Counted from the first letter of the stretch, positions 18,531-28,898 are shown. The stretch is DNA of 64,000 bases from Thalassovita gelatinovora (GCF_001458355.1 NZ_CYSA01000015.1:191001-255000); one strand, 5' to 3'. The notes: a model not told the origin generated them from the letters alone. Made by a program: numbers and translations.

Positions 18531-20447
18531 TCAAACCGAAGGTTCCGGTTCCATCCCGCCGTCGCCTTTCGGCTTCGACTTGGGCTTGGTCTTGGGAATG
18601 GCGGTGACCGATGGGGCGTTGCCTTCATCCGGGGTGTCGTCATCCGATCCGGCATGCGGCGGTTCGCCCTTCATCACCCGTTTGATTTCTTCCCCGGTCA
18701 GGGTTTCGTATTCCAGCAACCCTTGTGCCAGACGTTCCCATTCGTCTTTCTTTTCGGTCAGGATACGCAGGGCTTCTTCGTAACCGTCCTGAATGAAGCG
18801 TTTCACTTCTTCCTCGACCAATTCCTTGGTATGGGCCGAAACCGAGAACCCGGCGGTGTTACCCGAATAGCCTTCATGCGCTTCGGAATAGTCGATATTG
18901 CCGACCTTGTCCGACATGCCCCAGCGCAGCACCATCGCGCGCGCCAGACCCGACGCTTGCTGAATATCGCCAGCCGGACCGTTCGACACTTCGTCTTCAC
19001 CGTATTTCAGGATCTCGGCTGCCTTACCGGCCATGGTCATCGCCAGCTTCTGTTCGCATTCCGACTTGTGCCAGTTCAGCCGGTCGATTTCCGGCAGCGA
19101 AACCACCATGCCCAAGGCACCACCGCGCGGGATGATCGTCGCCTTGTAAACCGGATCGCATTTCGGCAACGTCAGCCCGACAACCGCATGACCGGCTTCG
19201 TGATAGGCGGTCTTTTCCTTCTGATCGGGCGTCAGCACCATCGACCGGCGCTCTGCCCCCATCATCACCTTGTCCTTGGCGTTTTCGAAATCTTCCATGG
19301 TGACGAAGCGGCGCCCGATCCGGGCGGCCATCAAAGCCGCCTCGTTGACCAGGTTCATCAGGTCCGCACCGGAAAACCCTGGGGTGCCGCGGGCAATGAT
19401 ACGCAGGTCCACGTCCGGCCCCAGCGGGGTTTTGCGGGCATGTACGTTGAGGATCTTTTCGCGACCCTTGATATCGGGATTCGGCACCGTCACCTGACGG
19501 TCGAACCGGCCCGGACGCAGCAGCGCAGGGTCCAGAACGTCCTTCCGGTTGGTGGCGGCGATGATGATGACGCCTTCATTGGCCTCGAACCCATCCATTT
19601 CCACCAACAATTGGTTCAATGTCTGTTCGCGTTCGTCATTGCCACCGCCATAGCCGGCACCACGGGCCCGGCCCACGGCATCGATTTCATCGATGAAAAC
19701 GATGCAAGGCGCGTTTTTCTTAGCCTGTTCGAACATGTCACGCACACGGGATGCACCGACACCGACAAACATTTCCACGAAATCGGACCCCGAAATGGTA
19801 AAGAACGGCACCCCGGCTTCGCCTGCAATCGCGCGCGCCAGCAGCGTCTTACCGGTACCCGGAGGACCGACCAGCAGCGCCCCTTTGGGGATCTTGCCGC
19901 CCAGCCGGGAAAATTTCTGCGGGTTGCGCAGGAATTCAACGATTTCTTCCAGTTCTTCCTTAGCTTCGTCGATACCGGCAACATCGTCAAAGGTGACGCG
20001 GCCCTGCTTTTCGGTCAGCAACTTGGCCTTGGATTTACCAAAGCCCATCGCGCCGCCTTTGCCACCGCCCTGCATCCGGTTCATGAAATAGATCCAGACA
20101 CCGATCAGCAACAGGAATGGCAGCAGGCTCAGGATAAAGGTTTGGAACCCAGACTGTTCCTGGCTTTCGGCTGCAACCGGGATATTTTCCGCGATCAGCA
20201 TCTGGGTAACTTCCGCGTCATCCGGCTTGATCGTCACATAGTCACGGCCATCGGTGCTGCGGAAACGGATCTTTTCGCCGTCCAGCGTAACCTTGCTGAC
20301 TTTCTCATCTTCAACCGATTGTACGAAATCGGAATAGCTGATGGTTTGGCTTTGCAGCGTACTGCCCGACCCACTGAACAGATTGAACAGCGCCAGGATC
20401 AGCAGAAACAAAACGACCCAGAAGGCGATATTTTTCGCGTTGCCCAA
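18531..20447 (-). CDS. ftsH: ATP-dependent zinc metalloprotease FtsH
   Basis: Membrane AAA+ protease that degrades misassembled membrane proteins and regulators. The 638 residues contain an N-terminal membrane helix (about 7-24), a short periplasmic domain, a second helix (about 103-120), Walker [11 protein letters not shown] (about 193-202), Walker [13 protein letters not shown], the second region of homology ending RPGRFDRQV, and the zinc site HEAGH with the downstream acidic ligand. The C-terminal tail is Pro/Lys/Asp-rich. It lies 80 bases after tilS, an arrangement found in many proteobacteria, and ends at a strong terminator. Confidence 0.98.
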   Translation of the reverse strand: MGNAKNIAFWVVLFLLILALFNLFSGSGSTLQSQTISYSDFVQSVEDEKVSKVTLDGEKIRFRSTDGRDYVTIKPDDAEVTQMLIAENIPVAAESQEQSGFQTFILSLLPFLLLIGVWIYFMNRMQGGGKGGAMGFGKSKAKLLTEKQGRVTFDDVAGIDEAKEELEEIVEFLRNPQKFSRLGGKIPKGALLVGPPGTGKTLLARAIAGEAGVPFFTISGSDFVEMFVGVGASRVRDMFEQAKKNAPCIVFIDEIDAVGRARGAGYGGGNDEREQTLNQLLVEMDGFEANEGVIIIAATNRKDVLDPALLRPGRFDRQVTVPNPDIKGREKILNVHARKTPLGPDVDLRIIARGTPGFSGADLMNLVNEAALMAARIGRRFVTMEDFENAKDKVMMGAERRSMVLTPDQKEKTAYHEAGHAVVGLTLPKCDPVYKATIIPRGGALGMVVSLPEIDRLNWHKSECEQKLAMTMAGKAAEILKYGEDEVSNGPAGDIQQASGLARAMVLRWGMSDKVGNIDYSEAHEGYSGNTAGFSVSAHTKELVEEEVKRFIQDGYEEALRILTEKKDEWERLAQGLLEYETLTGEEIKRVMKGEPPHAGSDDDTPDEGNAPSVTAIPKTKPKSKPKGDGGMEPEPSV

Positions 20448-20527
20448 GGAAAATCTCCCAAAATCTCGGATGCTCCTGCAAGTATCACAGGAGGTATCAC
20501 ACTTAAATAGAGATCATGCGCGTATCT

Positions 20528-21781
20528 TCAATGAGATAAAAGAGGGATAGCGAAATCGTCGCGCTCTGGGCCAAGCTTTGCTTGCCACCCATTCGGCAAC
20601 CCTGCCAAGGGGGCAGCAATCAATCTGCCGTCACGCCAAACCGCAGGGTCCGCCATGACCGCAGCGGCCGGCCGGCCACTGGCCCGCCAGTCGGAACACT
20701 GCGTCAATCCTTCTTCGCCCAAGGCGGCAATCCGGCAGCCATCGCTGTCCGGCCCGGTCAAAATCCACCTGCCATCCCAAGCCGCGCCCGGCGTCGCAGT
20801 CAGGCCCTTGATCGCGTCATATTCCCGAAACAGATGCAACCCGCCCTTGCGCGGCATCATCCGGCAGCCCTGCACCGTCGCCCCCTTGCCGTCGCGGATC
20901 GCGGCAAGGAAATGCGCAACCTCGGCCCGGCGCGGCGGATACCCGGCCCCGTTCAGCCAGGCCAACGCCTGCACCACGATCCGACGCGCCAATTCCGCCG
21001 GCAGGTCCAGAAACGTATCACGCGTCACGATCAAATCGCCCGCAACCCGGTTCACGTTGTCGGATACAAACCGGTGCGCGGCCCAATTCAGCGCCGCGCG
21101 GGCCTCGGTCAGGTTTTCCGCCACCTGCGCCATGCGGTCGGCATTCAGCCCGAAATCCGCCAGCATCGGCAAAATCTGGCGCGCTTTGACACGGTCGAAT
21201 TTAGTGTCTTCATTAGAGGGGTCTTCAATCCAGTCCTGCCCCCGGTCGCGCAGGAAGCGGCGCAGATCGTCGCGCCGCGCCTGCAACAGTGGCCGCACGA
21301 ACACGGCATCTTGCTGCACGAACCGGTCCGCCATCGCCGCCAACCCGTCCACCCCGGCCCCGCGCGCCATCCGCAGCAACAGGGTTTCGGCCTGATCGTC
21401 GCGTGTATGGGCCACCAGAACAGCGCTCAGATCCTGCCGCCGGGCCCAGTCGGCCAACAGCCGATAGCGGGCCTGCCGCGCTTGATCCTGAAGGTTGCCG
21501 CGCCCGTCCCATCCGGTCCAGCGCAACAGCGCGTGCCGCAGACCCAACCGCGCCGCCACGGCAGCGACGAACCGGGCTTCTTCGGCGGCTTCGGGGCGCA
21601 ATCCGTGATCGACCGTTGCGGCGAAGACCGGCCTGCCCGTCGCCTTGGCCCAATCGGCCATCAGCACCATCAAGGCCATCGAATCACCGCCCCCCGACAC
21701 CGCAACCCCCAATGGGCCATCGGGCAAGGTGACAAGCGTATCGCGCAGGCTTGCCGTGAAATCGGCTTTGGTCACGAACAC
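20528..21781 (-). CDS. tilS: tRNA(Ile)-lysidine synthase TilS
   Basis: Attaches lysine to C34 of tRNA-Ile(CAU) so that it reads AUA. The 417-residue protein has the PP-loop motif SGGGDS (29-34), the HGLRPEAAEE segment, LLVAHTRDDQAETLLLR-like VLVAHTRDDQAETLLLRMAR and RGAGVDGLAAM, which are standard for the family. The C-terminal third is typical and divergent. Its start overlaps the end of cpoB by ten bases, so it is translated from the tol-pal message; this tol-pal to tilS to ftsH order is common in alphaproteobacteria. Confidence 0.96.
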   Translation of the reverse strand: MFVTKADFTASLRDTLVTLPDGPLGVAVSGGGDSMALMVLMADWAKATGRPVFAATVDHGLRPEAAEEARFVAAVAARLGLRHALLRWTGWDGRGNLQDQARQARYRLLADWARRQDLSAVLVAHTRDDQAETLLLRMARGAGVDGLAAMADRFVQQDAVFVRPLLQARRDDLRRFLRDRGQDWIEDPSNEDTKFDRVKARQILPMLADFGLNADRMAQVAENLTEARAALNWAAHRFVSDNVNRVAGDLIVTRDTFLDLPAELARRIVVQALAWLNGAGYPPRRAEVAHFLAAIRDGKGATVQGCRMMPRKGGLHLFREYDAIKGLTATPGAAWDGRWILTGPDSDGCRIAALGEEGLTQCSDWRASGRPAAAVMADPAVWRDGRLIAAPLAGLPNGWQAKLGPERDDFAIPLLSH

Positions 21782-22599
21782 CCAAGCCGGGCGCGTTCGG
21801 CCTCGGCTTCGCTCACCGCCGCAGAGCCGGGGAACCGAACACCAACTTCGCTCAACGTCACGCAGGCTTCGGATTGCTGCCCCAACTGGCCCAAGGCGCG
21901 GCCCAGCTTGAACAGGGCATTCGGTGCCTGCGGTCCTTCCGGCGCGGCGCTGAAGGCTTCCAGATAGGCGCGGGCCGATCCGGTTTTTTCCCCCAGGTTA
22001 TCCATCGCATCGCCACGCGCGATCTGAACTTTCGCGGTCAGCGGGCTACCCGGATAGGCGTCGATGAATTGATCGAGAATCTTTATCGCCTCGGTGCTGT
22101 TGCCATCGGCCAGCGCGGCTTCGGCCCGATCAAAATCGGTCGCTTCGCCCACGGCCAATTCCGGTGTATTCGGCTCGCCCTGACGCACCACTGCTGCAGG
22201 CGCATTGCCCGCCGACCCGCCCAGTGTGGTGGTTTCGCCCAGCTTGCCGATATCGCAGTTGGTTTCCAATTCGCACAGGCGGAATTCCAGATCACCAACC
22301 CGGTTGCCGCCATCGGTGGCAACCCGGTTGATCCGGTATTCCAGTTCCTCGGTCTTCGAAGTCAGCTGCTGCATCTGCGCCTCGATCGCGTCCAGCCGCG
22401 CCAAGGCCGATCCGCCACCCCCCGCTCCCGTCGGTGCGCCGGTGGTGCTGAGTTCCCGCTTGAGCTGCTGAATATCGACGTAAAGCACTGACAATTCCTG
22501 CCGGATATCGGCCAAGGTCTGACCACGATCCTGCGCCCAACCGACCGGGGCCAATGGCATCATCAACGCAACACAAGCAACAACAGACACAAACCGCAT
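21772..22599 (-). CDS. cpoB: Cell division coordinator CpoB (YbgF)
   Basis: Periplasmic TPR protein of the Tol-Pal system, linking peptidoglycan synthesis with outer-membrane constriction. The 275 residues begin with a signal peptide (hydrophobic about 4-22, GWAQD junction), then a coiled coil (about 25-100), an Ala/Pro/Glu linker and three TPR units (about 155-265). A FDRAEAALADGNSTEAIKIL repeat starts the TPR part. The gene lies 16 bases after pal and overlaps tilS. Confidence 0.92.
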   Translation of the reverse strand: MRFVSVVACVALMMPLAPVGWAQDRGQTLADIRQELSVLYVDIQQLKRELSTTGAPTGAGGGGSALARLDAIEAQMQQLTSKTEELEYRINRVATDGGNRVGDLEFRLCELETNCDIGKLGETTTLGGSAGNAPAAVVRQGEPNTPELAVGEATDFDRAEAALADGNSTEAIKILDQFIDAYPGSPLTAKVQIARGDAMDNLGEKTGSARAYLEAFSAAPEGPQAPNALFKLGRALGQLGQQSEACVTLSEVGVRFPGSAAVSEAEAERARLGCS

Positions 22600-22615
22600 C
22601 TAAATCTCCGTTAAC

Positions 22616-23122
22616 TTAGCTCGACATCCCGGCCGAAATGACCGTCACCGCACGCCGGTTCTTGGCATAGCAGGATTCGACCGAACAAATCTCGATCGGG
22701 CGTTCCTTGCCATAGCTGACCACTTTAAGACGGCTGGGCGACACCCCGCGCGATACCAGATATTCCTGCACCGTGTTGGCACGACGTGCGCCAAGCGCAA
22801 GGTTATATTCGCGCGTGCCCTGTTCGTCGGCATGGCCTTCGATGATCGCGGAAAAATCCCCGTTCGTCGACAACCACTCCGCCTGCCCGTCCAGCGTCAG
22901 CTTGGCCGCGTCGCTCAGCGTCGATTGATCGACCGCGAAAAAGATCCGGTCGCCCACCGCTTGCTGGAAATACAGCGGTGACGTCGGATCGTCGACCGAC
23001 CCGGCCACCCCGGCGGCACCGCCGCCATTCAGATAAACATCATCGCCGAACCGGTCCGGATTGGAACAGGCCGCCACAGCCAGGACCGAAGTGAGTATCA
23101 ATGCCCGTACCACGAATTTCAT
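22616..23122 (-). CDS. pal: Peptidoglycan-associated lipoprotein Pal
   Basis: Outer-membrane lipoprotein that binds meso-diaminopimelate in peptidoglycan and interacts with TolB and TolA. From the ATG at 23122 it has 168 residues: lipobox VAAC, a short linker, then the OmpA-like domain with FFAVDQSTLSDAA, IIEGHADEQGTREYNLALGA and NRRAVTV. A longer frame from 23230 would place 36 polar residues before the signal sequence and is rejected. It lies 124 bases downstream of tolB. Confidence 0.96.
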   Translation of the reverse strand: MKFVVRALILTSVLAVAACSNPDRFGDDVYLNGGGAAGVAGSVDDPTSPLYFQQAVGDRIFFAVDQSTLSDAAKLTLDGQAEWLSTNGDFSAIIEGHADEQGTREYNLALGARRANTVQEYLVSRGVSPSRLKVVSYGKERPIEICSVESCYAKNRRAVTVISAGMSS

Positions 23123-23246
23123 TGCTTTTGCCCCGCTCGATTTCGTGTTTCTTTTGCATTCCTTAGCATATTGTCCGCTTGCTGGAAACGCATTGCCGGT
23201 TTTCCCGACCCCAATGGCGACTTTGCGCAACTGGGGTCGTCTTTGT

Positions 23247-24569
23247 TCAATTCTGCAACGGCGACCAGGCCGGATCAGACGCCCCGCCCAGCGTTTTCAC
23301 CCGCTTCAGGTTGCGCCCGCTGATATCCACCGAATACAGGCTCGCCTGCCCGCCCGCGCCTTGGGTTTCGCGGGTGAACATGATCACCCGGCCATTGGGG
23401 GACCATGTCGGCCCTTCGTCAAGAAACGAAGCCGTGAGCAGACGTTCCTCGGACCCGTCGGTGCGCATCACGCCGATATGGAACCGGCCCTTGCTTTGCT
23501 TGGTAAAGGCGATCAGGTCGCCGCGCGGCGACCAGACCGGGGTGCCATAGCGGCCCTGCCCGAAACTGATCCGGCGCGGTTCGCCCCCCGTCGCCGACAT
23601 GATATACATCTGCGGGGTGCCGCTGCGGTCGCTTTCGAACACGATCTGCGATCCGTCCGGGCTGAAGCTGGGCGCGGTTTCAATCGAAGCGGCGCTGGTC
23701 AGCCGCTGGGCGCTGCCGGTGCTGACATCCATCCGATAAATATCGGTGTTGCCGCCTTGGGTGACCGAATAAACCACGGTTTGCCCATCCGGCCCAAACC
23801 GCGGCGCAAAACTCATCGTGCCGGTTTGATCTTCCAGCACCCGGCGCCGGACGCTGGCCACATCCAGCAGGTAAATCCGCGGGAACCCGGTTTCATAGCT
23901 GGTATACAGGATACGGTCGCCGGTGGGCGAAAACCGCGGCGCCAGAACAATCGACCGGCTGTCGGTCAGATATTGCACATTGGCACCGTCGTAATCCATG
24001 ATCGCCAGCCGCTTCTTGCGGTCATTCTTGGGACCGGTTTCGTTGACATAGACAACCCGGCTGTCGAAATAGCCGCCTTCTCCGGTGATCCGGCTATACA
24101 CCGCATCGGCCACCTTATGCGCCATCCGCCGCCACCCGTCCTGTGTGCCGGCGAATTGCAACCCGCCGCCCAGTTCCTGACCGGCGAACACGTCATACAG
24201 GCGGAACTTGACCACCAGCCGACCGTTCGATTCCAGATTGACCGCCCCGGTGATCAAGGCCTGCGCATTGATCGCTTTCCAGTCCGCGAATTGCACCGGG
24301 CTGGAAAAGCTGGAAATCTGGCTGATGAAGGCGCTGTCGGGGATTTGCCGGAACAACCCGGTTCCGGCCAGATCGTCGGCCACCACCTGCGCCAAATCCT
24401 GTGCCAACTGCCGCGCGGCGCTGTTTTCGGGTACAAAATCGGGCGCGGCAAAGGGCAACGGTTCGATCACCCCTTCGGTGATTTCGATCCGAAGCGGCGC
24501 AGCCTGGGCCGTTATCGGCACGCTGAGCGCCACAACCGCCAACAGGAGGGTCAGAAACTGTTTCATCAT
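23247..24569 (-). CDS. tolB: Tol-Pal system beta-propeller protein TolB
   Basis: Periplasmic protein bridging TolA and Pal. The 440 residues start with a signal peptide ending TAQA, followed by an N-terminal domain (about 25-160) and a six-bladed beta-propeller with repeats such as [29 protein letters not shown] and [19 protein letters not shown]. The ATG at 24569 overlaps the tolA stop, with AGGATC upstream; a second ATG follows immediately. An upstream-extended frame to 24839 is only the shadow of tolA. Confidence 0.97.
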   Translation of the reverse strand: MMKQFLTLLLAVVALSVPITAQAAPLRIEITEGVIEPLPFAAPDFVPENSAARQLAQDLAQVVADDLAGTGLFRQIPDSAFISQISSFSSPVQFADWKAINAQALITGAVNLESNGRLVVKFRLYDVFAGQELGGGLQFAGTQDGWRRMAHKVADAVYSRITGEGGYFDSRVVYVNETGPKNDRKKRLAIMDYDGANVQYLTDSRSIVLAPRFSPTGDRILYTSYETGFPRIYLLDVASVRRRVLEDQTGTMSFAPRFGPDGQTVVYSVTQGGNTDIYRMDVSTGSAQRLTSAASIETAPSFSPDGSQIVFESDRSGTPQMYIMSATGGEPRRISFGQGRYGTPVWSPRGDLIAFTKQSKGRFHIGVMRTDGSEERLLTASFLDEGPTWSPNGRVIMFTRETQGAGGQASLYSVDISGRNLKRVKTLGGASDPAWSPLQN

Positions 24570-25675
24570 TTGATCCTCATTTTCTCCGGATTGAAGGTCA
24601 TTTCGATCTCGCGCCACTGGTCGTATTTTTCTGATGGCAGTTCGAAACCATTGGCGCCACAGCGGATGATCGCCCGGCGGACAGCCTGAAATGCCTGATT
24701 GGCCGATCCCGACGTGCCACCACTGGCGCTGACCATGCGGATGGTTTCGGTCTCCGGCGACCCGTCCGGTTTCATTTTCACCGATACAATTACGACCGTC
24801 TTCAACGCATCCGTCGAAAGCGCGCCGGTATTCCAGCATTTTTGCACCGCGACCCGCAGCGCGTCCTTTTCGCCCGAAGTCAGCGGCGGCCCCGAAGGGG
24901 TGGCCGGTTTCGGGGACTCGGCCTCGCCTGCGGCCATCGCTTCTGCCAACGCGCCGCGCACCGCATCCTGGGTGCCGGTCGTACTCTCCGCTTCGGGCTG
25001 CGCCACCCGTTGAACCGGGCGGGCACGCGGCCGCGCTGAACTGCTCGGGGCGTGGCTGGCACCTTGCTCGGCCTCGGTCACGATCTCGGTAGCGGCTTCT
25101 TCCTCGACGGTGCGGTCCTGCTGGTCCTGCTGGGTGTCCGCCGTGCTGTCATCAACCGCTTGGTCTTGCGCGATATCATCGGTTCGGTCTTCCGGGTCCG
25201 GTGCGGCCACCGGTTCCGGCGCGACCCGCGGCACTGGCCGCGGTTTCGGGGCCGGGCTGGTGTCCGGCGCGGCACTGACCGGGGCGTCGGTTGGCGGCAG
25301 CAGAACCGGGGCGACGTCTTCGATCTCGGTCGGCGGATCCGGCGGCAGCAAAGCGGCCACATCCGGCGCGGTTTCGGGCTCCGGCGGCGGCGCTGTCTGC
25401 TCCGGTTCGGCGCTCACCGGGGCGGGGTCCGGGCTTTCGGCCTGCGGTGCGGCCGGTTCAACCGCATCCGGCTCCGGCGGCGTCAGTGCCGCCAGATCCG
25501 TTTCCAGACTCGGGCCCGTCGTCGGCACCATCATCGCCTCGAATTCCGCATTGGAAATCACCGACACTTCGGTCACATCGAACGGTTCCGGCGCGGGCTG
25601 AAACACCCCGCCGATCAGCGCCCAGCCGATCAGGCCGAAATGCGCAATGCCCGAAATATACTGGCCGGTATTCAT
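24566..25675 (-). CDS. tolA: Cell envelope integrity protein TolA (TonB/TolA family)
   Basis: Inner-membrane-anchored protein that transmits energy from TolQR to TolB and Pal. It has 369 residues: one N-terminal membrane helix (about 8-24), a very long Pro/Ala/Glu/Asp-rich linker (about 50-270), and a C-terminal domain (about 275-369) with [19 protein letters not shown] and the EMTFNPEKM ending. Position between tolR and tolB confirms the call, since the linker is too low in complexity to identify by itself. Its stop overlaps the tolB start. Confidence 0.93.
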   Translation of the reverse strand: MNTGQYISGIAHFGLIGWALIGGVFQPAPEPFDVTEVSVISNAEFEAMMVPTTGPSLETDLAALTPPEPDAVEPAAPQAESPDPAPVSAEPEQTAPPPEPETAPDVAALLPPDPPTEIEDVAPVLLPPTDAPVSAAPDTSPAPKPRPVPRVAPEPVAAPDPEDRTDDIAQDQAVDDSTADTQQDQQDRTVEEEAATEIVTEAEQGASHAPSSSARPRARPVQRVAQPEAESTTGTQDAVRGALAEAMAAGEAESPKPATPSGPPLTSGEKDALRVAVQKCWNTGALSTDALKTVVIVSVKMKPDGSPETETIRMVSASGGTSGSANQAFQAVRRAIIRCGANGFELPSEKYDQWREIEMTFNPEKMRIK

Positions 25676-25682
25676 GCCCGCC

Positions 25683-26168
25683 TCAGTTCTCTGCCCCGTC
25701 CGACGTCCCGTTCAACGCAGGCCCGCCGGTATCGGTCACCAAACCGATATTGCTGAAACCCGCGCGGTTCAGCGCGCCCATGACCTGCACCACTTCTTCA
25801 TACGCCACCGCCCCGTCGGCGCGCAGGAACACCCGGTCGCCCTGACGTTCGGCCGCGATCGCACGCAGCCGGTTGATCAACTCGCCGCGCGGCACCTCGG
25901 TTTTCTGGATCATCACGACGCCTTGCGCGGTGATCGTCACGGCCAGCGGTTCTTCCTGTTCGCCGGGCAACGCATTGGCCGCCGTTTTCGGCAATTCGAC
26001 CGGCACGCCCACCGTCATCAGCGGGGCCGCGACCATGAAGATGATCAACAAGACCAGCATGACATCGACAAACGGCGTCACGTTGATTTCCGACATCGGC
26101 TTGGCACCACCGCGACGGTGCCGCCGCCGGCGGCCGCCACCTGATTTCTGCATCACGCCCGCGCCCAT
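25683..26168 (-). CDS. tolR: Tol-Pal motor protein TolR (ExbD family)
   Basis: Inner-membrane protein with one helix that forms the proton channel with TolQ. The 161 residues begin with a Gly/Arg-rich cytoplasmic stretch (about 8-22), then SEINVTPFVDVMLVLLIIFM, which holds the functional Asp of the ExbD/TolR helix, and a periplasmic domain of about 110 residues ending in a Gly/Asn-rich tail. It starts three bases after tolQ and stops seven bases before tolA. Confidence 0.97.
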   Translation of the reverse strand: MGAGVMQKSGGGRRRRHRRGGAKPMSEINVTPFVDVMLVLLIIFMVAAPLMTVGVPVELPKTAANALPGEQEEPLAVTITAQGVVMIQKTEVPRGELINRLRAIAAERQGDRVFLRADGAVAYEEVVQVMGALNRAGFSNIGLVTDTGGPALNGTSDGAEN

Positions 26169-26171
26169 GAC

Positions 26172-26867
26172 CTAAAGGTCCAACTGGCGGCTGAGGATGG
26201 TGGAAAATTCGTCGGCAAACGCTTCGTATCCGGCGATGATCCGGTCGGCATCGGCGGACAGTTTGTTATAAAAAACCACCGCCGGGATCGCCGCCAGCAG
26301 GCCCAGCCCGGTGGCCAGCAACGCCTCGGCGATGCCCGGGGCCACCACCGCCAGGTTGGTATTCTGCTGTTCCGCGATATTGATAAAGGCGTGCATAATG
26401 CCCCAGACGGTGCCGAACAGCCCGACAAATGGCGCGGTCGATCCGACCGTCGCCAGAATGGGCAACCCGTTTTGCAACCCTTCGGCCTCTTTGGCAATCG
26501 CCACGTCCATGCTGCGGTCGATCCGCGCCTGCGCCCCGGCGATCAGCCCGCCATCGTCGCGATGCGACCTCCGCCATTCGATCATGCCAGCGGCGAATAT
26601 CTTTTCCGAATGCCCCTTGGGATCGGCCCCGATCTGTTCGAACAACGCGTCCAGCGGTTCGCCGGACCAGAAATTCCGGTCGAACCGGGCCGCTTCACGG
26701 CGGGCCTTCCGATAGGTGATCAGTTTCTGAATGATGGTTGACCAAGACCAGAAAGAGGCCACGATCAGCAGGATCATCACCAGTTTCACGGTCAGCGTGG
26801 CGCGCGCGAATAATGCCCACAAGGAGAAATCGATCTCCTGCACCAGGGCGAGAGTTTCTGTTTCCAT
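26172..26867 (-). CDS. tolQ: Tol-Pal motor protein TolQ (ExbB family)
   Basis: Proton-channel subunit of the Tol-Pal energiser. The 231 residues contain three membrane helices (about 16-42, 130-155, 168-190); the second and third carry LATVGSTAPFVGLFGTVWGI and GIAEALLATGLGLLAAIPAV, the family's hallmark segments. It opens the tolQRAB-pal operon and is separated from ybgC by 244 bases that should contain the promoter. Confidence 0.97.
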   Translation of the reverse strand: METETLALVQEIDFSLWALFARATLTVKLVMILLIVASFWSWSTIIQKLITYRKARREAARFDRNFWSGEPLDALFEQIGADPKGHSEKIFAAGMIEWRRSHRDDGGLIAGAQARIDRSMDVAIAKEAEGLQNGLPILATVGSTAPFVGLFGTVWGIMHAFINIAEQQNTNLAVVAPGIAEALLATGLGLLAAIPAVVFYNKLSADADRIIAGYEAFADEFSTILSRQLDL

Positions 26868-27111
26868 ATGCCTGCTCTGCTCTTGTTGGCCCCATTTTAT
26901 CGGGCCTTTATTACCCGCAAAGCTAGCCGATCCTTAAGGGGAAACCAACAGAATTGGCGTCATATCGCCAAGAATTGAGCGGAATATCGCAGGCGGGCAC
27001 GTGAATCGCGTTCCCAAGCCGGATGTTTCGACCCCGGCGGTCGGTTTGGGGGCCACAATGCGCAGCAAGCACCGCGTTTTTCAGCATCGGCGCGGGCCGG
27101 GCTCCTGTGGA
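26868..27111 (-). promoter_or_regulatory. Upstream region of the tol-pal operon with a small dyad
   Basis: The 244 bases between ybgC and tolQ include a perfect dyad TTGGCG (26954-26959), spacer TCATAT, CGCCAA (26966-26971), about 87 bases before the tolQ start. It could be a regulator site or part of the ybgC 3' end structure. I cannot place the promoter elements with confidence. Confidence 0.3.
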
Positions 27112-27501
27112 CTAATGCACCATCTGACGAACCGTTGCGGGCATCCGGCTCGGATGGCCGGTTTCGGTCATCACCACAACGGTCACGATGGCATGGAACA
27201 AAACATCCTCGTCCCGCTTGACCCGCTGTTCCAGAATCCAGCGCACCCCGGTCAACTGCACCGTCTCGGTTTCCACCACCAACAGATCGTCCAGTTTCGC
27301 CGAAGCCAGATAATCCGCCTCGATCCGGCGCACCACGAAAACCAACCCGTCCTGATCCTTCATTGCGCGCTGATCGATGCCCAATTCGCGCACCCATTCG
27401 CTGCGCGCGCGCTCGATATAGCGCAGGTAATTGGCATAATAGACGATCCCCGCCATGTCGGTGTCTTCATAATAGACGCGAATGGTCAATTCGTGGGTCA
27501 T
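27112..27501 (-). CDS. ybgC: Tol-Pal-associated acyl-CoA thioesterase YbgC
   Basis: Hotdog-fold thioesterase of the YbgC/4-hydroxybenzoyl-CoA thioesterase family. The 129-residue protein begins with YYEDTDMAGIVYYANYLRYI, holding the catalytic Asp (D15) of the family, and has the VRRIEADYLASAKLDDLLVV strand. ATG at 27501 is chosen over 27534 because it begins at the conserved strand and follows GGAGA. It is the traditional first gene of the tol-pal cluster, here separated from tolQ by a gap with probable regulation. Confidence 0.94.
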   Translation of the reverse strand: MTHELTIRVYYEDTDMAGIVYYANYLRYIERARSEWVRELGIDQRAMKDQDGLVFVVRRIEADYLASAKLDDLLVVETETVQLTGVRWILEQRVKRDEDVLFHAIVTVVVMTETGHPSRMPATVRQMVH

Positions 27502-27570
27502 TTTGGGCGGGTCTCCGGGGTTGTTTCGACGCACCCTAACAGCCCGACCCCGCCGCGCAAGTCATTGCGC

Positions 27571-28137
27571 TCACCCTGCGACAATCAGCGGATAGGTCGC
27601 CAGCGCCTCGTAAACCGGTCCGCCTTCGCGCAGATGCGATTGATAGAGCGAAAACGAAATCGCTTCGCCACCGTCCAGCGCATGATCGCCCCGCGCGGCC
27701 ATATAGGCGGCGATCCGGTCCCGCGCTTCTGGCGACATCGCGCCGGCAAACCGCATCAGCGTCACATGCGGCTTGAACCGCCGGCGCGGCAAATCGATCC
27801 CGGCCATCCGCGCCGCCTGCGCCACCTTTTCCTGCAACGCGGTCAGTTCCGGCACCTTTTCGACCCGCGCGGCCACCAGATTGGACCGCCGGCCACCAAA
27901 CAGGTCCAACCCCTTCACCGTCAACCGCACCGGCACCATCCGAATGGCCGACAACATATCATGCAACGCATCGACGACCGGCGCCGACTGGCCATCCAGA
28001 AACGCCAACGTGACATGCATGTTTTCTTCGGGCACTTCGCGCCCGACGCCCAGACCGTCCTGCACCTCCATCAACGCCTCGCGCAACGCCTCCGGCAGGT
28101 CCAGCGCCACGAATAGCCGCAGATCGCCACGGCTCAT
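27571..28137 (-). CDS. thpR: RNA 2',3'-cyclic phosphodiesterase ThpR (2H family)
   Basis: Opens 2',3'-cyclic phosphates on RNA ends. The 188 residues carry both HxTx motifs that define the 2H phosphoesterases: HVTL at 41-44 and HVTL at 124-127. The start LFVALDLPEAL is also typical. The gene's start overlaps the stop of the upstream unknown gene in an ATGA arrangement, implying translational coupling. Confidence 0.95.
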   Translation of the reverse strand: MSRGDLRLFVALDLPEALREALMEVQDGLGVGREVPEENMHVTLAFLDGQSAPVVDALHDMLSAIRMVPVRLTVKGLDLFGGRRSNLVAARVEKVPELTALQEKVAQAARMAGIDLPRRRFKPHVTLMRFAGAMSPEARDRIAAYMAARGDHALDGGEAISFSLYQSHLREGGPVYEALATYPLIVAG

Positions 28138-28766
28138 GACGCGGTGGTTTGCGCCTGAATCCGCGCAAACAGCCGCAGCGCGTGGCTGGCATCCTGCGCC
28201 ACCGCTGGCAATACCGGATCATAGGCCGCCCGCACCACCCCGGCGATATCGGGGCGCAACACGGTGACACCTCCCGCCACCGCCAAGGGCGACGCTGTCG
28301 CAAACGCCCGCTCTGACCATTGCAGCATCACCATCACCACCTGTGACAGTGCCAAGGTTTCGGCGGGCATCTCGCTCAATTGTTCATCCATCCGAACAAA
28401 CGCAAACGCCGCCTGAATCGCGCCCTGATCGTCAAACCGGAACGCCCGGTACTGGTTCGCCCCCGCCGCGTTCAGCCGCGCCACCAGCGCCGCCAGATCG
28501 GGGATCAGCTTGTCCAGATCGGGAACCTCCAACAATTCGTCCCAATCGCGGAAGAAAAAGAACATCATGTTCGACCCAAGCTCGGGATCGGTTTCGGCCA
28601 TATCATGACCGGCCAGCGCCGCCACCGCCTCAATCGCGCCCTTGACGATTTTCAGCGTCGCGTCATCGACGCCAAAAACGATCGGCGCGACCGGGCGGCC
28701 CCAGCGTGCAAAAGCGTATTGCCCGTCGGCGCGGGTGAACAGGGTTTCGATCTCTTGCGGTGTCAT
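28134..28766 (-). CDS. Conserved-looking protein of unknown function between ruvB and thpR
   Basis: 210 residues from an ATG with AAGGAACC upstream. No signal peptide or membrane helix is seen, so it should be cytoplasmic. Visible features are ARWGRPVAPIVFGVDDATLK near the N-terminus, the phenylalanine cluster MMFFFFRDWDELLEVPDLD in the middle and an Ala-rich C-terminal half. I do not recognise the family. It overlaps thpR by four bases and lies 132 bases downstream of ruvB, so it probably shares a transcript with the RNA-end enzyme rather than with recombination genes, although all run in one direction. Confidence 0.75.
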   Translation of the reverse strand: MTPQEIETLFTRADGQYAFARWGRPVAPIVFGVDDATLKIVKGAIEAVAALAGHDMAETDPELGSNMMFFFFRDWDELLEVPDLDKLIPDLAALVARLNAAGANQYRAFRFDDQGAIQAAFAFVRMDEQLSEMPAETLALSQVVMVMLQWSERAFATASPLAVAGGVTVLRPDIAGVVRAAYDPVLPAVAQDASHALRLFARIQAQTTAS

Positions 28767-28840
28767 ACAGGTTCCTTCAGGTATTTGCCCCATTTTCCCT
28801 CAAACCCGGCACCAAGGTCCACCCCCTGCGGATCGCTCCG

Positions 28841-28880
28841 CCCTGCCTTTCACTGTTCTCAAAATACGCGAATCCCGGCG
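28841..28880. repeat. CAAATA-type intergenic repeat, degenerate copy
   Basis: The stretch beginning CCCTGCCTTTC and containing CTCAAAATAC then ATCCCGG resembles the start of the 48241 region (CCCTGCCCTTC, GGCTAAATAT, CCCGGGGG). It lies between ruvB and the unknown gene. The copy is degenerate and lacks the long hairpin that follows in the other copies. Assignment is by eye. Confidence 0.3.
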
Positions 28881-28898
28881 CTGACAACCCAAACCGTC

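Noticed and set aside
17880-20510. Plus-strand ORF of 876 codons
   Set aside because: It lies antisense to ftsH, whose every motif is intact. GC-rich codon bias on one strand commonly opens the opposite frame.
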